NCBI RefSeq assembly: GCF_022751215.1
Contig: NZ_JAICDG010000001.1
Location: 2,170,001-2,234,000 of the forward strand
Source: Actinomadura terrae
GTDB taxonomy: Bacteria; Actinomycetota; Actinomycetes; Streptosporangiales; Streptosporangiaceae
DNA: 64,000 nt
Direction of reading: 5' to 3'
A model generated the notes under the pieces. The model did no database searches. It was not told the origin of the DNA and worked only from the letters and a program-made list of their open reading frames with translations. Both the position numbers and the translations under genes were made by a program. Positions 15,720 through 23,954 of this stretch are shown here, piece after piece (positions within the stretch are counted from its first letter, which is position 1; each line of letters starts with the position of its first letter).

Positions 15720-16379
15720 CTAGGGTTCGGTCGGCAGGCTCAGGACGAGGCGCTCGGTGAAGCCGCCCCGCCTTTCCCGTTTGGCCGCGCGTCGCTCCTC
15801 CAGTTCGTCCGGCGTCATTCCGTGGATCGCTGCCAACGCGTGCAGAACCTCCAGGAGGTCGGCGAGTTCGTCCGGGTCGCCGCTGGAGGCGTACTCCCCG
15901 GCCTCCTCGTAGAGCTTGGCGCGCAGCAACGGCTGGTACTCCTCCGTTTCGGCGATACGGGTCTCAGCGCTGCGTCCGGTGGCCTGAATGATCTCGGGAA
16001 TCCGGTCGCGGACCAGCTTCTCCGTCAGCCCGTCACCCGAGCCGGTGTGGTGCATCAGTCCGCCATGTCGCCGGTCCAGCGACTGGACCCACTTCACAGC
16101 CACCGCCGCCGTCTGGACGAGTTCCTCCCGGAGCCTCGCGGGCGCCGACTCGGCAAGGGCCTCGTAGAACTCCTCTGTGAGCACATGGCGCCAGGTCAGC
16201 TCTCCGCGCTTCCACGCTTCAGCACATTCGCGCTTGGCCTCCTCCGCGTGCTCGGTGAACTCCGGTCCGCTTCCATCGGGAAACTCCTGGACGCCCCACA
16301 TCCGATCCTGGGCATCTCGTTCGGCCGCGATGTCCGACAGCACCCTCGCCAGCGAACCCGGCACTCCCTCGTCTTCCAT
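15720..16379 (-). CDS. Double MazG-fold NTP pyrophosphohydrolase-like protein
   Basis: 219 aa from the ATG at 16379. Residues 1-105 resemble a phage-type MazG-like domain (RDAQDRMWGVQEFPDGSG; TEEFYEALAE). Residues 115-219 begin KLVRDRIPEII and contain the classic EExxE..ExxD metal motif (LYEEAGEYASSGDPDELADLLEV). Such enzymes hydrolyse (d)NTPs to monophosphates and act in house-cleaning or nucleotide depletion. Two MazG-like modules in one chain are unusual. The gene lies 84 bp downstream of an unknown gene on the same strand. Confidence 0.75.
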   Translation of the reverse strand: MEDEGVPGSLARVLSDIAAERDAQDRMWGVQEFPDGSGPEFTEHAEEAKRECAEAWKRGELTWRHVLTEEFYEALAESAPARLREELVQTAAVAVKWVQSLDRRHGGLMHHTGSGDGLTEKLVRDRIPEIIQATGRSAETRIAETEEYQPLLRAKLYEEAGEYASSGDPDELADLLEVLHALAAIHGMTPDELEERRAAKRERRGGFTERLVLSLPTEP

Positions 16380-16463
16380 GCGCCGAAGGTAACCATCGCG
16401 CCTGCCCTGCGCGTGCGTTCCGAACAAGTGCCACTGGACGCCAACCTAGGGGTGCGGGCTTGG

Positions 16464-17366
16464 CTAGGTCGGGCCAGGATCATCCGGTTCGGAGCTCAGC
16501 AACTCGTGCATCACGGGAGGTATCTCGTCCCAGAGCCACTCGTTCATCGTTCCGGGAAAGTCATCCGGAGCCTCGATGCCCAGACGGAGAGGGCCCGCCT
16601 CGACCAGCCGGACCGGAACGGGATCGCCTTCCCATAACTGTTCCCGGCTGCCCCAGAAGGCAGCGAAATCGTCGCTCGTCAGCCGCAGTTCCATGGGGAG
16701 CAGATGCGAGCCAGGGTGCCGTCCGAGTGGGAGCAGATGCTGCGCGGTCGTGCGCAGGACGTTCAAGGCCGCCAGATCATGCGCGCAGGCTACATCGGCG
16801 ATCTCCAGCTCCGGCAGTCCGAAGCGGCACAGTCCACGTGTGCTGATGCGGACACACGTGCAGCCGTCGATGTCGCCTGTGCCGACCTGGCACTCGCCGC
16901 CGTTGCGGTAAGGCGGTAGGGAGGCGCCGATCCAATCGTCGGCGAGGATGAAATTCCCGGAGTCTTCAAAGTAGAGGCCAGGCAGCACGCGATCGGTGCT
17001 GAGATCGACGGGGATGCCGCAGAGGGATTCGGCGAGTGCTTCGGCGGCCGTGCGCGCGAGATGGAGACCGGACGGAAGGTCGGTGGTTTCCAGTTCGGAC
17101 AGCACGCCGACGTGGCGGGTCGCCTCGCGAGCCTGCTTGCTGTCCTCCTCGTCGACGGCAGTCGTCCTGCTCAGATCCCAGGGAGAATCCGATGCCTGAT
17201 ATTCGGCTATCTGGAGTCGGGTTGTGCCCAGGCGCTCCAGCACCGGCTCCGTGAACTGTGCCGGCAGGTTCTGGCGGATCATGGTCGGGAGGTCGTGGAC
17301 GACGCGGTTCGTCGCGACGACGAAACCTGCACTGACCTTCTCGGGAACCGTGATGGTGACGGGCAT
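16464..17366 (-). CDS. Unknown protein
   Basis: 300 aa. The ATG at 17366 is chosen because GAGGAGG lies 6 nt upstream and the product starts with an ordered strand (MPVTITVPEKVSAGFVVATN). The chain is mixed alpha/beta, acidic, with no signal peptide or membrane segment. Several Cys occur in a DGCTCVRIS..CRF region near the middle, and the C terminus is Trp/acidic-rich. I recognise no domain. Its promoter element is shared with the unknown gene at 21531, suggesting a common regulator. Confidence 0.6.
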   Translation of the reverse strand: MPVTITVPEKVSAGFVVATNRVVHDLPTMIRQNLPAQFTEPVLERLGTTRLQIAEYQASDSPWDLSRTTAVDEEDSKQAREATRHVGVLSELETTDLPSGLHLARTAAEALAESLCGIPVDLSTDRVLPGLYFEDSGNFILADDWIGASLPPYRNGGECQVGTGDIDGCTCVRISTRGLCRFGLPELEIADVACAHDLAALNVLRTTAQHLLPLGRHPGSHLLPMELRLTSDDFAAFWGSREQLWEGDPVPVRLVEAGPLRLGIEAPDDFPGTMNEWLWDEIPPVMHELLSSEPDDPGPT

Positions 17367-17445
17367 GGCAGCCTCCTCGGGCCGTCGGTGGGCCGGTGTG
17401 TGCGGTCCAGCCTCGGGGAAGCGCTCCGGCAACAAAAGTGGAATC

Positions 17446-17487
17446 GCGTTCTGTGGATAAGCTCGCTGTGAGCGTGTCGCAAACGCC
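17446..17487 (-). promoter_or_regulatory. Promoter with TTATCCACAGAACGC element (copy A)
   Basis: Read on the minus strand, TTGCGAC is followed after 15 nt by TTATCCACAGAACGC (17460-17446), giving a -35 TTGCGA and -10 TATCCA about 17 bp apart, 79 nt upstream of the ATG at 17366. The 15-nt element recurs exactly at 21440-21454 at nearly the same distance from another gene. Confidence 0.5.
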
Positions 17488-17849
17488 CGAAATGATGCCA
17501 TTAGGCGGAGTTTGAGAGAGTGGCGGCAGGAGCAGAACCGCTCAATCAGGCTGCCGCGCTGGTAGAAGGCATGGCGGCGGCGCGCAGACCCATGGACGTC
17601 CAGGCATACTTCGTGGGGCCTTGCTAAGACGCGGCCCCGGAAATGACCACTACTCCACTTGGTGCAGATCGGTGTGAGGTCGATCGCCAAACCTCATCAT
17701 GCGTATACGCGATCACAGCGTCGGACGCCATGCTGGCCAACCGAATGCCCAGGCGTGCCGACCGGGCTCACTGAAATGCCTCTGCGAATATCCGTGAGGA
17801 GACCGACTCCGGGGTTCCAGGCACAACCGCCCGCACCCGTCCAGCAAAA
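17488..17849. other. Gene-free stretch with a possible transposase remnant
   Basis: On the minus strand around 17480-17600 a short frame reads RRHAFYQRGSLIERF..FRAFATRS, faintly like the end of IS5/IS427-family transposases (IER..RAxATR). It is too short and too diverged to call a pseudogene firmly. The remainder shows no gene. Confidence 0.25.
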
Positions 17850-17884
17850 CTCAAGGCCGGGAGCATCGCTCCCGGCCTTTGAGT
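17850..17884 (-). terminator. Rho-independent-type terminator of the citrate synthase gene
   Basis: A strong hairpin, AAGGCCGGGAGC / GCTCCCGGCCTT with an ATC loop, lies about 75 nt past the gltA stop. On the minus strand the stem is followed by GAGTTTTGC, a short T run. The stem is nearly perfect and symmetric. Confidence 0.75.
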
Positions 17885-17955
17885 CATTCGCGTTCGTCGT
17901 TCATACGGCGGCCATACAGGCATCACGTCACCCGCGACGGCCAGCCAGTGTTGTG

Positions 17956-19239
17956 TCAGCGAGAGGGAAGGTCCACGTAGTGGCGCTCGCCCGGGCCCAC
18001 GTACACCTGGCGCGGACGGCCGATCTTCGTCGTGGAGTCGTTCATCATCTCGCGCCACTGGGCGATCCAGCCGGGCAGCCGTCCGAGCGCGAACAGAACG
18101 GTGAAGGCGTTGGTGGGGAAGCCCATCGCCTTGTAGATGACGCCGGTGTAGAAGTCGACGTTCGGGTACAGCTTGCGCTCCACGAAGTAGTCGTCGCTCA
18201 GCGCGACCTCTTCGAGGCGCATGGCCAGGTCCAGCAGCGGGTCCGATTTGCCCAGCGCGTCCAGGACCTTGCCGGTGGCCTGCTTCACCACGGCGGCGCG
18301 CGGGTCGTAATTGCGGTAGACGCGGTGGCCGAAGCCCATCAGCTTGACGCCCGGCTCCTTGTCCTTCACGCGCCGGACGAACGAGTCGACGTCGTCGCCG
18401 TTCTCGTGAATGCGCTCGAGCATCTCCAGGACGGCCTGGTTGGCACCCCCGTGCAGGGGACCGAACAGCGCGTCGACGCCCGCGGACACCGACGAGAACA
18501 GGTTCGCCTGGCTGGAGCCCACCAGCCGTACGGTCGAGGTGGAACAGTTCTGCTCATGGTCGGCGTGCAGGACGAACAGCATGTCCAGGACGCGCACGAT
18601 CTCGGGGTCGATCTCGTACGCCTGCGTGGGCAGGCCGAACGTCATGCGTAGGAAGTTCTCCACGTACCCCAGGGAGTTGTCCGGGTAGAGCAGCGGCTGA
18701 CCGATGGAGGTCTTGTACGCGTACGCCGCGATCGTGGGCAGTTTGGCGATGAGCCGGATGCTGGACAGGTCGACCTGCTCGGGGTCGAACGGGTCGAGGC
18801 TGTCCTGGTAGAAGGTCGACAACGCGCTGACCGCGGACGACAGGACCGCCATCGGGTGCGCCCGCCGGGGGAACGCGGAGAAGAACGCGCGGAACTTCTC
18901 GTCCAGCAGCGTGTGGTTGCGGACGCTGTGGGTGAACTCGTCCAGCCGGTCGGCGGACGGCAGCTCGCCGTAGATCAGCAGGTAGGCGACCTCGAGGAAG
19001 GAGGACTTCTCCGCCAGTTCCTCGATCGGGTAGCCGCGGTACCGCAGGATGCCCGCCTCACCGTCGATATAGGTGATCGAGGACGTGGTGGAGGCGGTGT
19101 TGGTAAACCCGGGATCGAGCGTGACATGCCCCGTCTCCTTGAGCAGCTTGCCCACGCCCAGGCCGGAAGGACCCTCGGTGGCCTCCGTCACCTCCAGAGG
19201 CATGCGGCCGCTCACGTGGTTGAGCTCGAAATCCGACAT
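17956..19239 (-). CDS. gltA: Citrate synthase (hexameric type)
   Basis: 427 aa, the length of the bacterial type II (hexameric, NADH-sensitive class) enzyme. It condenses oxaloacetate with acetyl-CoA at the entry of the TCA cycle in the cytosol. Catalytic regions are visible: LHADHEQNCSTSTVR, GPLHGGANQAVLEML and GFGHRVYRNYDPRA, with the Asp-containing NVDFYTG segment downstream. The N terminus includes the small beta-domain with DPGFTNTASTTSSITYIDG. It is monocistronic, with a terminator hairpin at 17850-17884. Confidence 0.97.
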   Translation of the reverse strand: MSDFELNHVSGRMPLEVTEATEGPSGLGVGKLLKETGHVTLDPGFTNTASTTSSITYIDGEAGILRYRGYPIEELAEKSSFLEVAYLLIYGELPSADRLDEFTHSVRNHTLLDEKFRAFFSAFPRRAHPMAVLSSAVSALSTFYQDSLDPFDPEQVDLSSIRLIAKLPTIAAYAYKTSIGQPLLYPDNSLGYVENFLRMTFGLPTQAYEIDPEIVRVLDMLFVLHADHEQNCSTSTVRLVGSSQANLFSSVSAGVDALFGPLHGGANQAVLEMLERIHENGDDVDSFVRRVKDKEPGVKLMGFGHRVYRNYDPRAAVVKQATGKVLDALGKSDPLLDLAMRLEEVALSDDYFVERKLYPNVDFYTGVIYKAMGFPTNAFTVLFALGRLPGWIAQWREMMNDSTTKIGRPRQVYVGPGERHYVDLPSR

Positions 19240-19369
19240 ACTCGCTCGCTCCCAACTCCGTCCACACCTGCGCAGACGCTCCGTTCTTCATCGTATCCAC
19301 GTGATCACACGGGCTCATCCGGGCCTGTCCCGTTGACGAGTGGCCGCGCGGGGTGCTCCGGTGGGGTAC

Positions 19370-20032
19370 ATGAGCGACCACATCGCCGCCGAACTTCTCG
19401 CACGTGCCCGCCGGGAGATCGCGGACGCGACGTCCGAGAACCGCTTCCTCGATCTCCTCGAAACCGGTCGGGTGCCCCGGGAACGCCTGGTCTGGCTGGT
19501 TGGAGAGGAGTTTCGGATCGTCAGTAGCGACCGGCGAAGTTTCGCCCTGTTGGCCGCGCGCTATCCGGATTCACCGGCCGGCGAGCTGTTTCTGCGGCTT
19601 GCCCAGGGTGAGACCCGGGCGCTCGGTCTCCTGAACGATCTCGCCTCGGCCCTGGGGGAAAGTGAGAAGAATCTCAGAGCGTACGAGCCACGTCCGTTCG
19701 CCCAGACCTACCCCGCATATCTCGCGCAGCGTGCCGTCTTCGGCACGGCCAGTGAGGTCGCTCTGGCCATGCTGGCCAACCTGGAAGAGTGGGGCGCGTA
19801 CTGCTCCCGTGCCGCCGACGCCCTCCGCAGCGCCTACGACATGGACGACGCCGCAGTGGCCTTCTTCAGCTTCTTCGCCGAATCGCCACCCGGCTTCGAG
19901 GACCAGGCCCTGTCCGTCGTCGCCGCAGGACTGGAGGCAGGTGACGACCCGGAGGAGATCGCCCTTGCGGCGCGTCTCCTGCACGCCTACGAGACGGCCT
20001 TCTGGGACGCCCTGGCCGAGGGCCTGACCTGA
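19370..20032 (+). CDS. TenA/PqqC-like (heme-oxygenase fold) protein
   Basis: 220 aa, all-alpha. The segment EEFRIVSSDRRSFALLAARYPDSPAGELFLRLAQGE and the late FFSFFAESPPGFEDQALSVV segment resemble TENA/THI-4/PqqC-type helical bundles. I do not see the catalytic Cys arrangement of true thiaminase II, so it may be one of the non-enzymatic or uncharacterised members. Convergent with a Ser/Thr kinase gene. Thiamine metabolism genes are not nearby. Confidence 0.6.
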   Translation: MSDHIAAELLARARREIADATSENRFLDLLETGRVPRERLVWLVGEEFRIVSSDRRSFALLAARYPDSPAGELFLRLAQGETRALGLLNDLASALGESEKNLRAYEPRPFAQTYPAYLAQRAVFGTASEVALAMLANLEEWGAYCSRAADALRSAYDMDDAAVAFFSFFAESPPGFEDQALSVVAAGLEAGDDPEEIALAARLLHAYETAFWDALAEGLT

Positions 20033-20106
20033 TCGCGGGACGTGCGGGCCTCCTGCACATCCCGACACGCCCCCGCCCGGGGACGATCCCGCCCGTGCAA
20101 AGTCCG

Positions 20107-21015
20107 CTACCAGGCCTCTTCGCGGAGCGTCGGGGGTTCGCCGGTGACCTCGATCAGCGTGCGTTCCTGGACGCCGATGAGCTCCGCGACGTCCGAGGGC
20201 AGCCACTCCTCGCCGTAGTGCGCGTCCAGCAACGTGGACAGCGCGACGAGCACCTGTTCTGGCGAGGGCCGCTCCACTGGTTCCTTCACTAGGCACCGCG
20301 TGACGAGGCCGCGCATGGGGTCAGGCAAACGGCTGAGATCGGGCTTTCCGTGGACGATGCGTCCGCGCACCTTGTGGCCGCCACCGAACGGAGCAGCACC
20401 CGCCGCCGCGAACACGAGCGTCGCGCCGAGCGAGAACACGTCGCTCTGCGCCGTCACCTGCTCGCCGAGGGCCTGCTCGGGCGACATGTATGCGGGTGTC
20501 CCCAGAACCTCCGAGCGTGAGAGGGGCAGCGCGTCCAGAGGGCGCGCGATACCGAAGTCGATGACCCGTGGCCCATCCGAGGCCAGCAGGACATTCGACG
20601 GCTTCAAGTCCCGGTGGACGATTCCCGCGCGATGGATCGCGATCAGGGCCTCCGCCAACCCGGCTCCCAACCTGCACGCCGCCTGCTCCGGGAGCGGTCC
20701 CTTCTCACGCACCGCCGCGGAGAGGCTCACCCCACGGATGAACTGAGTCGCGAGCCATGGACGGTCCGCGTCCGGATCCGCATCGACCACGGGAGCCGTA
20801 TAGAACCCGCTGACCGACCGTGCCGAGTTCACCTCGCGCCGGAACCGCGCCCGCCACTTGGGGTCGCCCAGCAGCTCCGACCTGATCACTTTCACCGCGA
20901 CCAGCCGCCTGCTCGCCGACGTCGCGAGGAAGACCTCTCCCATCCCGCCGGAGCCGAGCCGTGCGACCACCCGGTAGGGGCCGATCATCTGTGGGGAGTC
21001 AGGCTGCATGGGCAC
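20107..21015 (-). CDS. Soluble Ser/Thr protein kinase (PknB/Hanks type, kinase domain only)
   Basis: 302 aa. Gly-rich loop LGSGGMGEVFLA (20-31), ATP Lys42 (VAVKVI), catalytic HRDLKPSN with Asp136, DFG Asp153 and the GTPAYMSPEQ activation segment end are all intact, so it should be active. After the kinase domain there are only about 40 residues and no transmembrane helix or PASTA domain, unlike PknB. It is cytosolic and stands alone; its substrate is unknown. Confidence 0.93.
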   Translation of the reverse strand: MPMQPDSPQMIGPYRVVARLGSGGMGEVFLATSASRRLVAVKVIRSELLGDPKWRARFRREVNSARSVSGFYTAPVVDADPDADRPWLATQFIRGVSLSAAVREKGPLPEQAACRLGAGLAEALIAIHRAGIVHRDLKPSNVLLASDGPRVIDFGIARPLDALPLSRSEVLGTPAYMSPEQALGEQVTAQSDVFSLGATLVFAAAGAAPFGGGHKVRGRIVHGKPDLSRLPDPMRGLVTRCLVKEPVERPSPEQVLVALSTLLDAHYGEEWLPSDVAELIGVQERTLIEVTGEPPTLREEAW

Positions 21016-21419
21016 GAGTTCCGATCATGGTGGGCGCGCTTCATCGTGCCACGAACCGCCCCTGCGTCTGGTGGGGAGCGGCCGCCACCCACAAGGGCCG
21101 CTTCCACTCGGCCCCGTGACCTGGTCGGCGTCCGGTTCCATCGAACCTTCATCACCTCTACACCTCGTCTGAGCACCGCCCGGGTAAGACGATGATCTCG
21201 TAGGAGACCGCGCTCACCGCGGCACCCGGGCATGCGGCTGCATCAGGTTTCTGGGTCGAGTTGCTCCATGGGAAGCCCGTTTTAGGCGGAGCTTTCTTGA
21301 GTAGGGCGTGTAGCTCCGCCCTTCGTCCACCCAGAGGCCGCCTCCCTTGTTCCCCCGGATGCGTTGCGCATATCGCCGAACTTGCAATCAAAACCCCCAT
21401 TCGAGACAAACAACACCCT
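21016..21419. other. Gene-free stretch with a 9-bp inverted repeat
   Basis: GGCGGAGCT (21285-21293) and AGCTCCGCC (21312-21320) are perfectly complementary with an 18-nt loop. A TTTT run precedes rather than follows the stem on the + strand, so terminator function is doubtful. A related TTAGGCGGAG word occurs upstream of the unknown gene at 17366. Confidence 0.4.
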
Positions 21420-21424
21420 TGTGA

Positions 21425-21454
21425 CAGCCGCCCGCGTAGTTATCCACAGAACGC
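21425..21454 (+). promoter_or_regulatory. Promoter with TTATCCACAGAACGC element (copy B)
   Basis: TTGTGAC near 21419-21425, then about 14 nt, then TTATCCACAGAACGC at 21440-21454, 76 nt before the ATG at 21531. Identical over 15 nt to copy A (17446-17460) and similarly placed. The element includes TTATCCACA, which equals a DnaA-box word, but its position fits a -10 region. Confidence 0.5.
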
Positions 21455-21530
21455 AGTTCTACTATCCTTGGTCGGCGTCGTGGGTCAGGCTTCACCTTGT
21501 CAGCGTTCAATCAGGACAAGGAGGCAGAAG

Positions 21531-22316
21531 ATGCCGGAACAGACCATTCGTCGCGACTTCGGCGTGCACCAGTTCGCTCGCCACCTGGGCCTCAACCACT
21601 GGCAACTGCGGCTCGGGCGCGAACACGGCATCGTCCCTACCCCGGACGTCGCAGGGGAACGATGGTCCGCCCAACTCGCCGAAGCCGCGAGGGACAAAGG
21701 GGAAAAAGTCATCGCCATGTTCGGAAGCGAGCCGCCCATCGGATCCACCAAGGCGGCGGCGCGGCTGGCCTGCCGAGTAAGTCTCGATGTAGAGCGTGGA
21801 GACATCGAGGTCTTGGTGGCCCGGGGAGAACTCGACGTCATCAGCAACTTCCGCGGGTACCCCGTCTATCTCGTTCGGGACCTGGACCGGCTCGACCAGG
21901 AGTCGGTTCGCGCGGTGGTACTTGCCCGCAAGGGGCCTCTCTTCGACAGCGTCGATGCCGGCGGCGCCGCAATGATCCTCGACTGGCCAAAGAAGTCCTT
22001 TGACCGTGTCGCCTTCGATCGCCAACTGCCCGTGGACCAGCTCGGACGCTACGCCCTCGCCGACATCCACGCTCTCGCCTCGGAGGCGCATCTCATGCAA
22101 CAGATCCTCGAAGAGAAACGTCAGCTGGCACTCGCCAGAGCAAGGAGGGCAGAGATCAAGATCGAGGATGTGGTTCGCGGTTGGCTTCTCCGCTGCACCG
22201 CATACGTCGACCGCGCCGCCGACCAGCCACCGGACCCCACCGCCATCCGCCGGGCACTTCGCGCCCTCGCCGCCGCCAGAGCGGCGGGCACCGAACACGA
22301 GTACAGCAGCACCTGA
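21531..22316 (+). CDS. Unknown protein, possible DNA-binding N terminus
   Basis: 261 aa; the ATG at 21531 has AAGGAGG 7 nt upstream. The first ~50 residues (RRDFGVHQFARHLGLNHWQLRLGREHGIVP..WSAQL) look like a helix-turn-helix. The middle has strands (DIEVLVARGELDVISNFRGYPVYLVRDLD) and the end is helical and basic. No membrane segment. I recognise the general type as a conserved actinobacterial hypothetical but know no function. It shares a promoter element with the unknown gene at 16464-17366. Confidence 0.6.
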   Translation: MPEQTIRRDFGVHQFARHLGLNHWQLRLGREHGIVPTPDVAGERWSAQLAEAARDKGEKVIAMFGSEPPIGSTKAAARLACRVSLDVERGDIEVLVARGELDVISNFRGYPVYLVRDLDRLDQESVRAVVLARKGPLFDSVDAGGAAMILDWPKKSFDRVAFDRQLPVDQLGRYALADIHALASEAHLMQQILEEKRQLALARARRAEIKIEDVVRGWLLRCTAYVDRAADQPPDPTAIRRALRALAAARAAGTEHEYSST

Positions 22317-22499
22317 GGGCCCCCGACTGTCAGCAGCACACGACCGTGGCAGCGATCTTCCTACATAGCCCACGATCCAGCGTCCGGTCACCCTCGGAGT
22401 TCCTGCGCAGAAGAAGCGATCACCAATGCCATACCGAATCCCCCAACTCGCGCCACCGAGCCCCACCCCGCCGCACCCCGGTGCGGCGCCGCCGCGGGC

Positions 22500-23950
22500 C
22501 ACACGGGCCCGGGGCCGACCAGCCTGACGCGGGGCGGCGCGGCCTGCCACGGGCCGGGAGGCCGACGCGTGCCGACGCGGACTGGTGCGGTGCTGACCTG
22601 GGCTGGTGCGGTGCTGACGCGGGTTGGTGTGGTGCCGACGTGGGCTGACGCGGTCTAACGCGGGCTTGAGGGGCCCGATGCGTGCCGCGCGGGCCCGGTG
22701 TGGCGCTGACGCGGCTGGTGTGGGGCCAGCGCGTGCCGACGGGCCAGCCCAGCTGACGCGGGGCGCCGAGGCCTGACGCGGGACGGTGTGGCCTGATCGG
22801 GGCCGAGGGCCGTGTCAACGCGGCCCGGTGCGGTTTTGACACGGGCTAGTGCGGTGCCGGTGCGGTGCTGCCGCAAGCTGGCGTGCCCTGACCCGCCGAT
22901 GGGCTGACGGATGCTGACGCATGCTGACTCGGGGCGCCGGTGATGGCGGGTGTTGGCGTGGGCTGACGCGGGCCGGCGTGGTCTGAGGCGGCCCCGAGGG
23001 GACGATGGATGCTGACGTAGCCCGATGTGGTGCTGATGCGGCGCGGCGGCGTTGACGTGGTCCGGTGTGGTGCCGGTGCGGTGTCGACGCGGGCCACGCG
23101 TGCCGACGCGGCCTACCACGGGGCCGACGTGGCCGAACGCGGGGCGGTGTGGTCTGACGCGGGGCGATTGGCGTGTCACGGGTCGAGGGTGACGCGTGCC
23201 GACGTGGGCTGATGTGGGCTGATGTGATGTCGACGTGGGGCATGTGGCCGACGTGGTCGGACACGGGTCGACGTGGCCTGACGTGGGGTGGTGTGGCCTG
23301 ACAGGGGTCGAGGGCGTGGCGCGTGTCGACGTGGGGTGGTGCGGTGCTGACGTGGGTTGGGGTGGTGGCCATGCGGGTCGGCGCGGGCCCACGCCCCAGG
23401 GGCCTTACGTGAAGCGGCGTGGCTGCGGGGCTCATACGGGCCGAGGACGTGCCGACGTGGGCTGGTGCGGGGTGGGCGCGGGCTGGGGTGGCGTTGGTGC
23501 GGCCTGTTCTGGTGTCGGGGCAGGGTGCTGTGGTGTTGATGTGGGGCGAGGTGGGCTGGGGGGTGGCGCGTGCTGATTCGTCGGTGGGGCGACGGGTGTT
23601 GAGGGGGCTGACTTGGGGCGACGGGCTGGCGTTGGGGGTGAGTTCGTGGGGCGGGAGCGTGTGCGGAGGCTTGGTCGTTCTGGCGCGGTTGTGCATGGTG
23701 CTGGGCCTCGCGGTGCCTGATCGGGGAGGGGCGTATCAGGGCAGCGCGTCGCGAGGGGGTGGGGGACTGCGGCTGCGATCAGCTTCGGGGGTGAGGTGGA
23801 GTGGACTTGGTCGCAAGGGGCGGCGGTTTGGGTGCCGTTTTGGGGCTGGAGTGGTCTCGAGGGTTTGGGTGGCTTGCCCGCAGGTGGTGCTGGGGGCGAC
23901 AGGTCGGGTTTTGAGAGGTTCGAGGGTGGCCTCTGAGGTGATGGGGGCAT
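22500..23950. repeat. G/T-rich degenerate repeat tract (~1.45 kb)
   Basis: The + strand is strongly G/T-biased and built from variants of words such as GTGCTGACGCGGGCTGGTGC with a local period near 21 bp, best preserved at 22580-22640. The last third (about 23540-23780) is rich in runs of three to five Gs, giving several possible G-quadruplex windows. Minus-strand reading gives long Pro/His/Thr/Arg-rich open frames with SAPHQPA-like heptads, but there is no plausible start, ribosome site or domain, so I do not call a gene. Confidence 0.7.
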
Positions 23951-23954
23951 GGGG

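Noticed and set aside
17480..17690. IS5-family transposase pseudogene
   Set aside because: Only a ~40-residue faint resemblance (SLIERF..RAFATR), no inverted repeats or target duplication.
21285..21320. Rho-independent terminator
   Set aside because: The stem is good but no T run follows it on either strand, and no gene ends just before it.
17446..21454. TTATCCACA words as DnaA boxes of a replication origin
   Set aside because: Only two boxes, 4 kb apart, each at promoter distance from a gene; no dnaA, dnaN or box cluster nearby.
22815..23696. Pro/His/Thr-rich 293-aa protein on the minus strand
   Set aside because: Arises from the repeat tract; no ribosome site, no domain, and similar frames exist in other phases.
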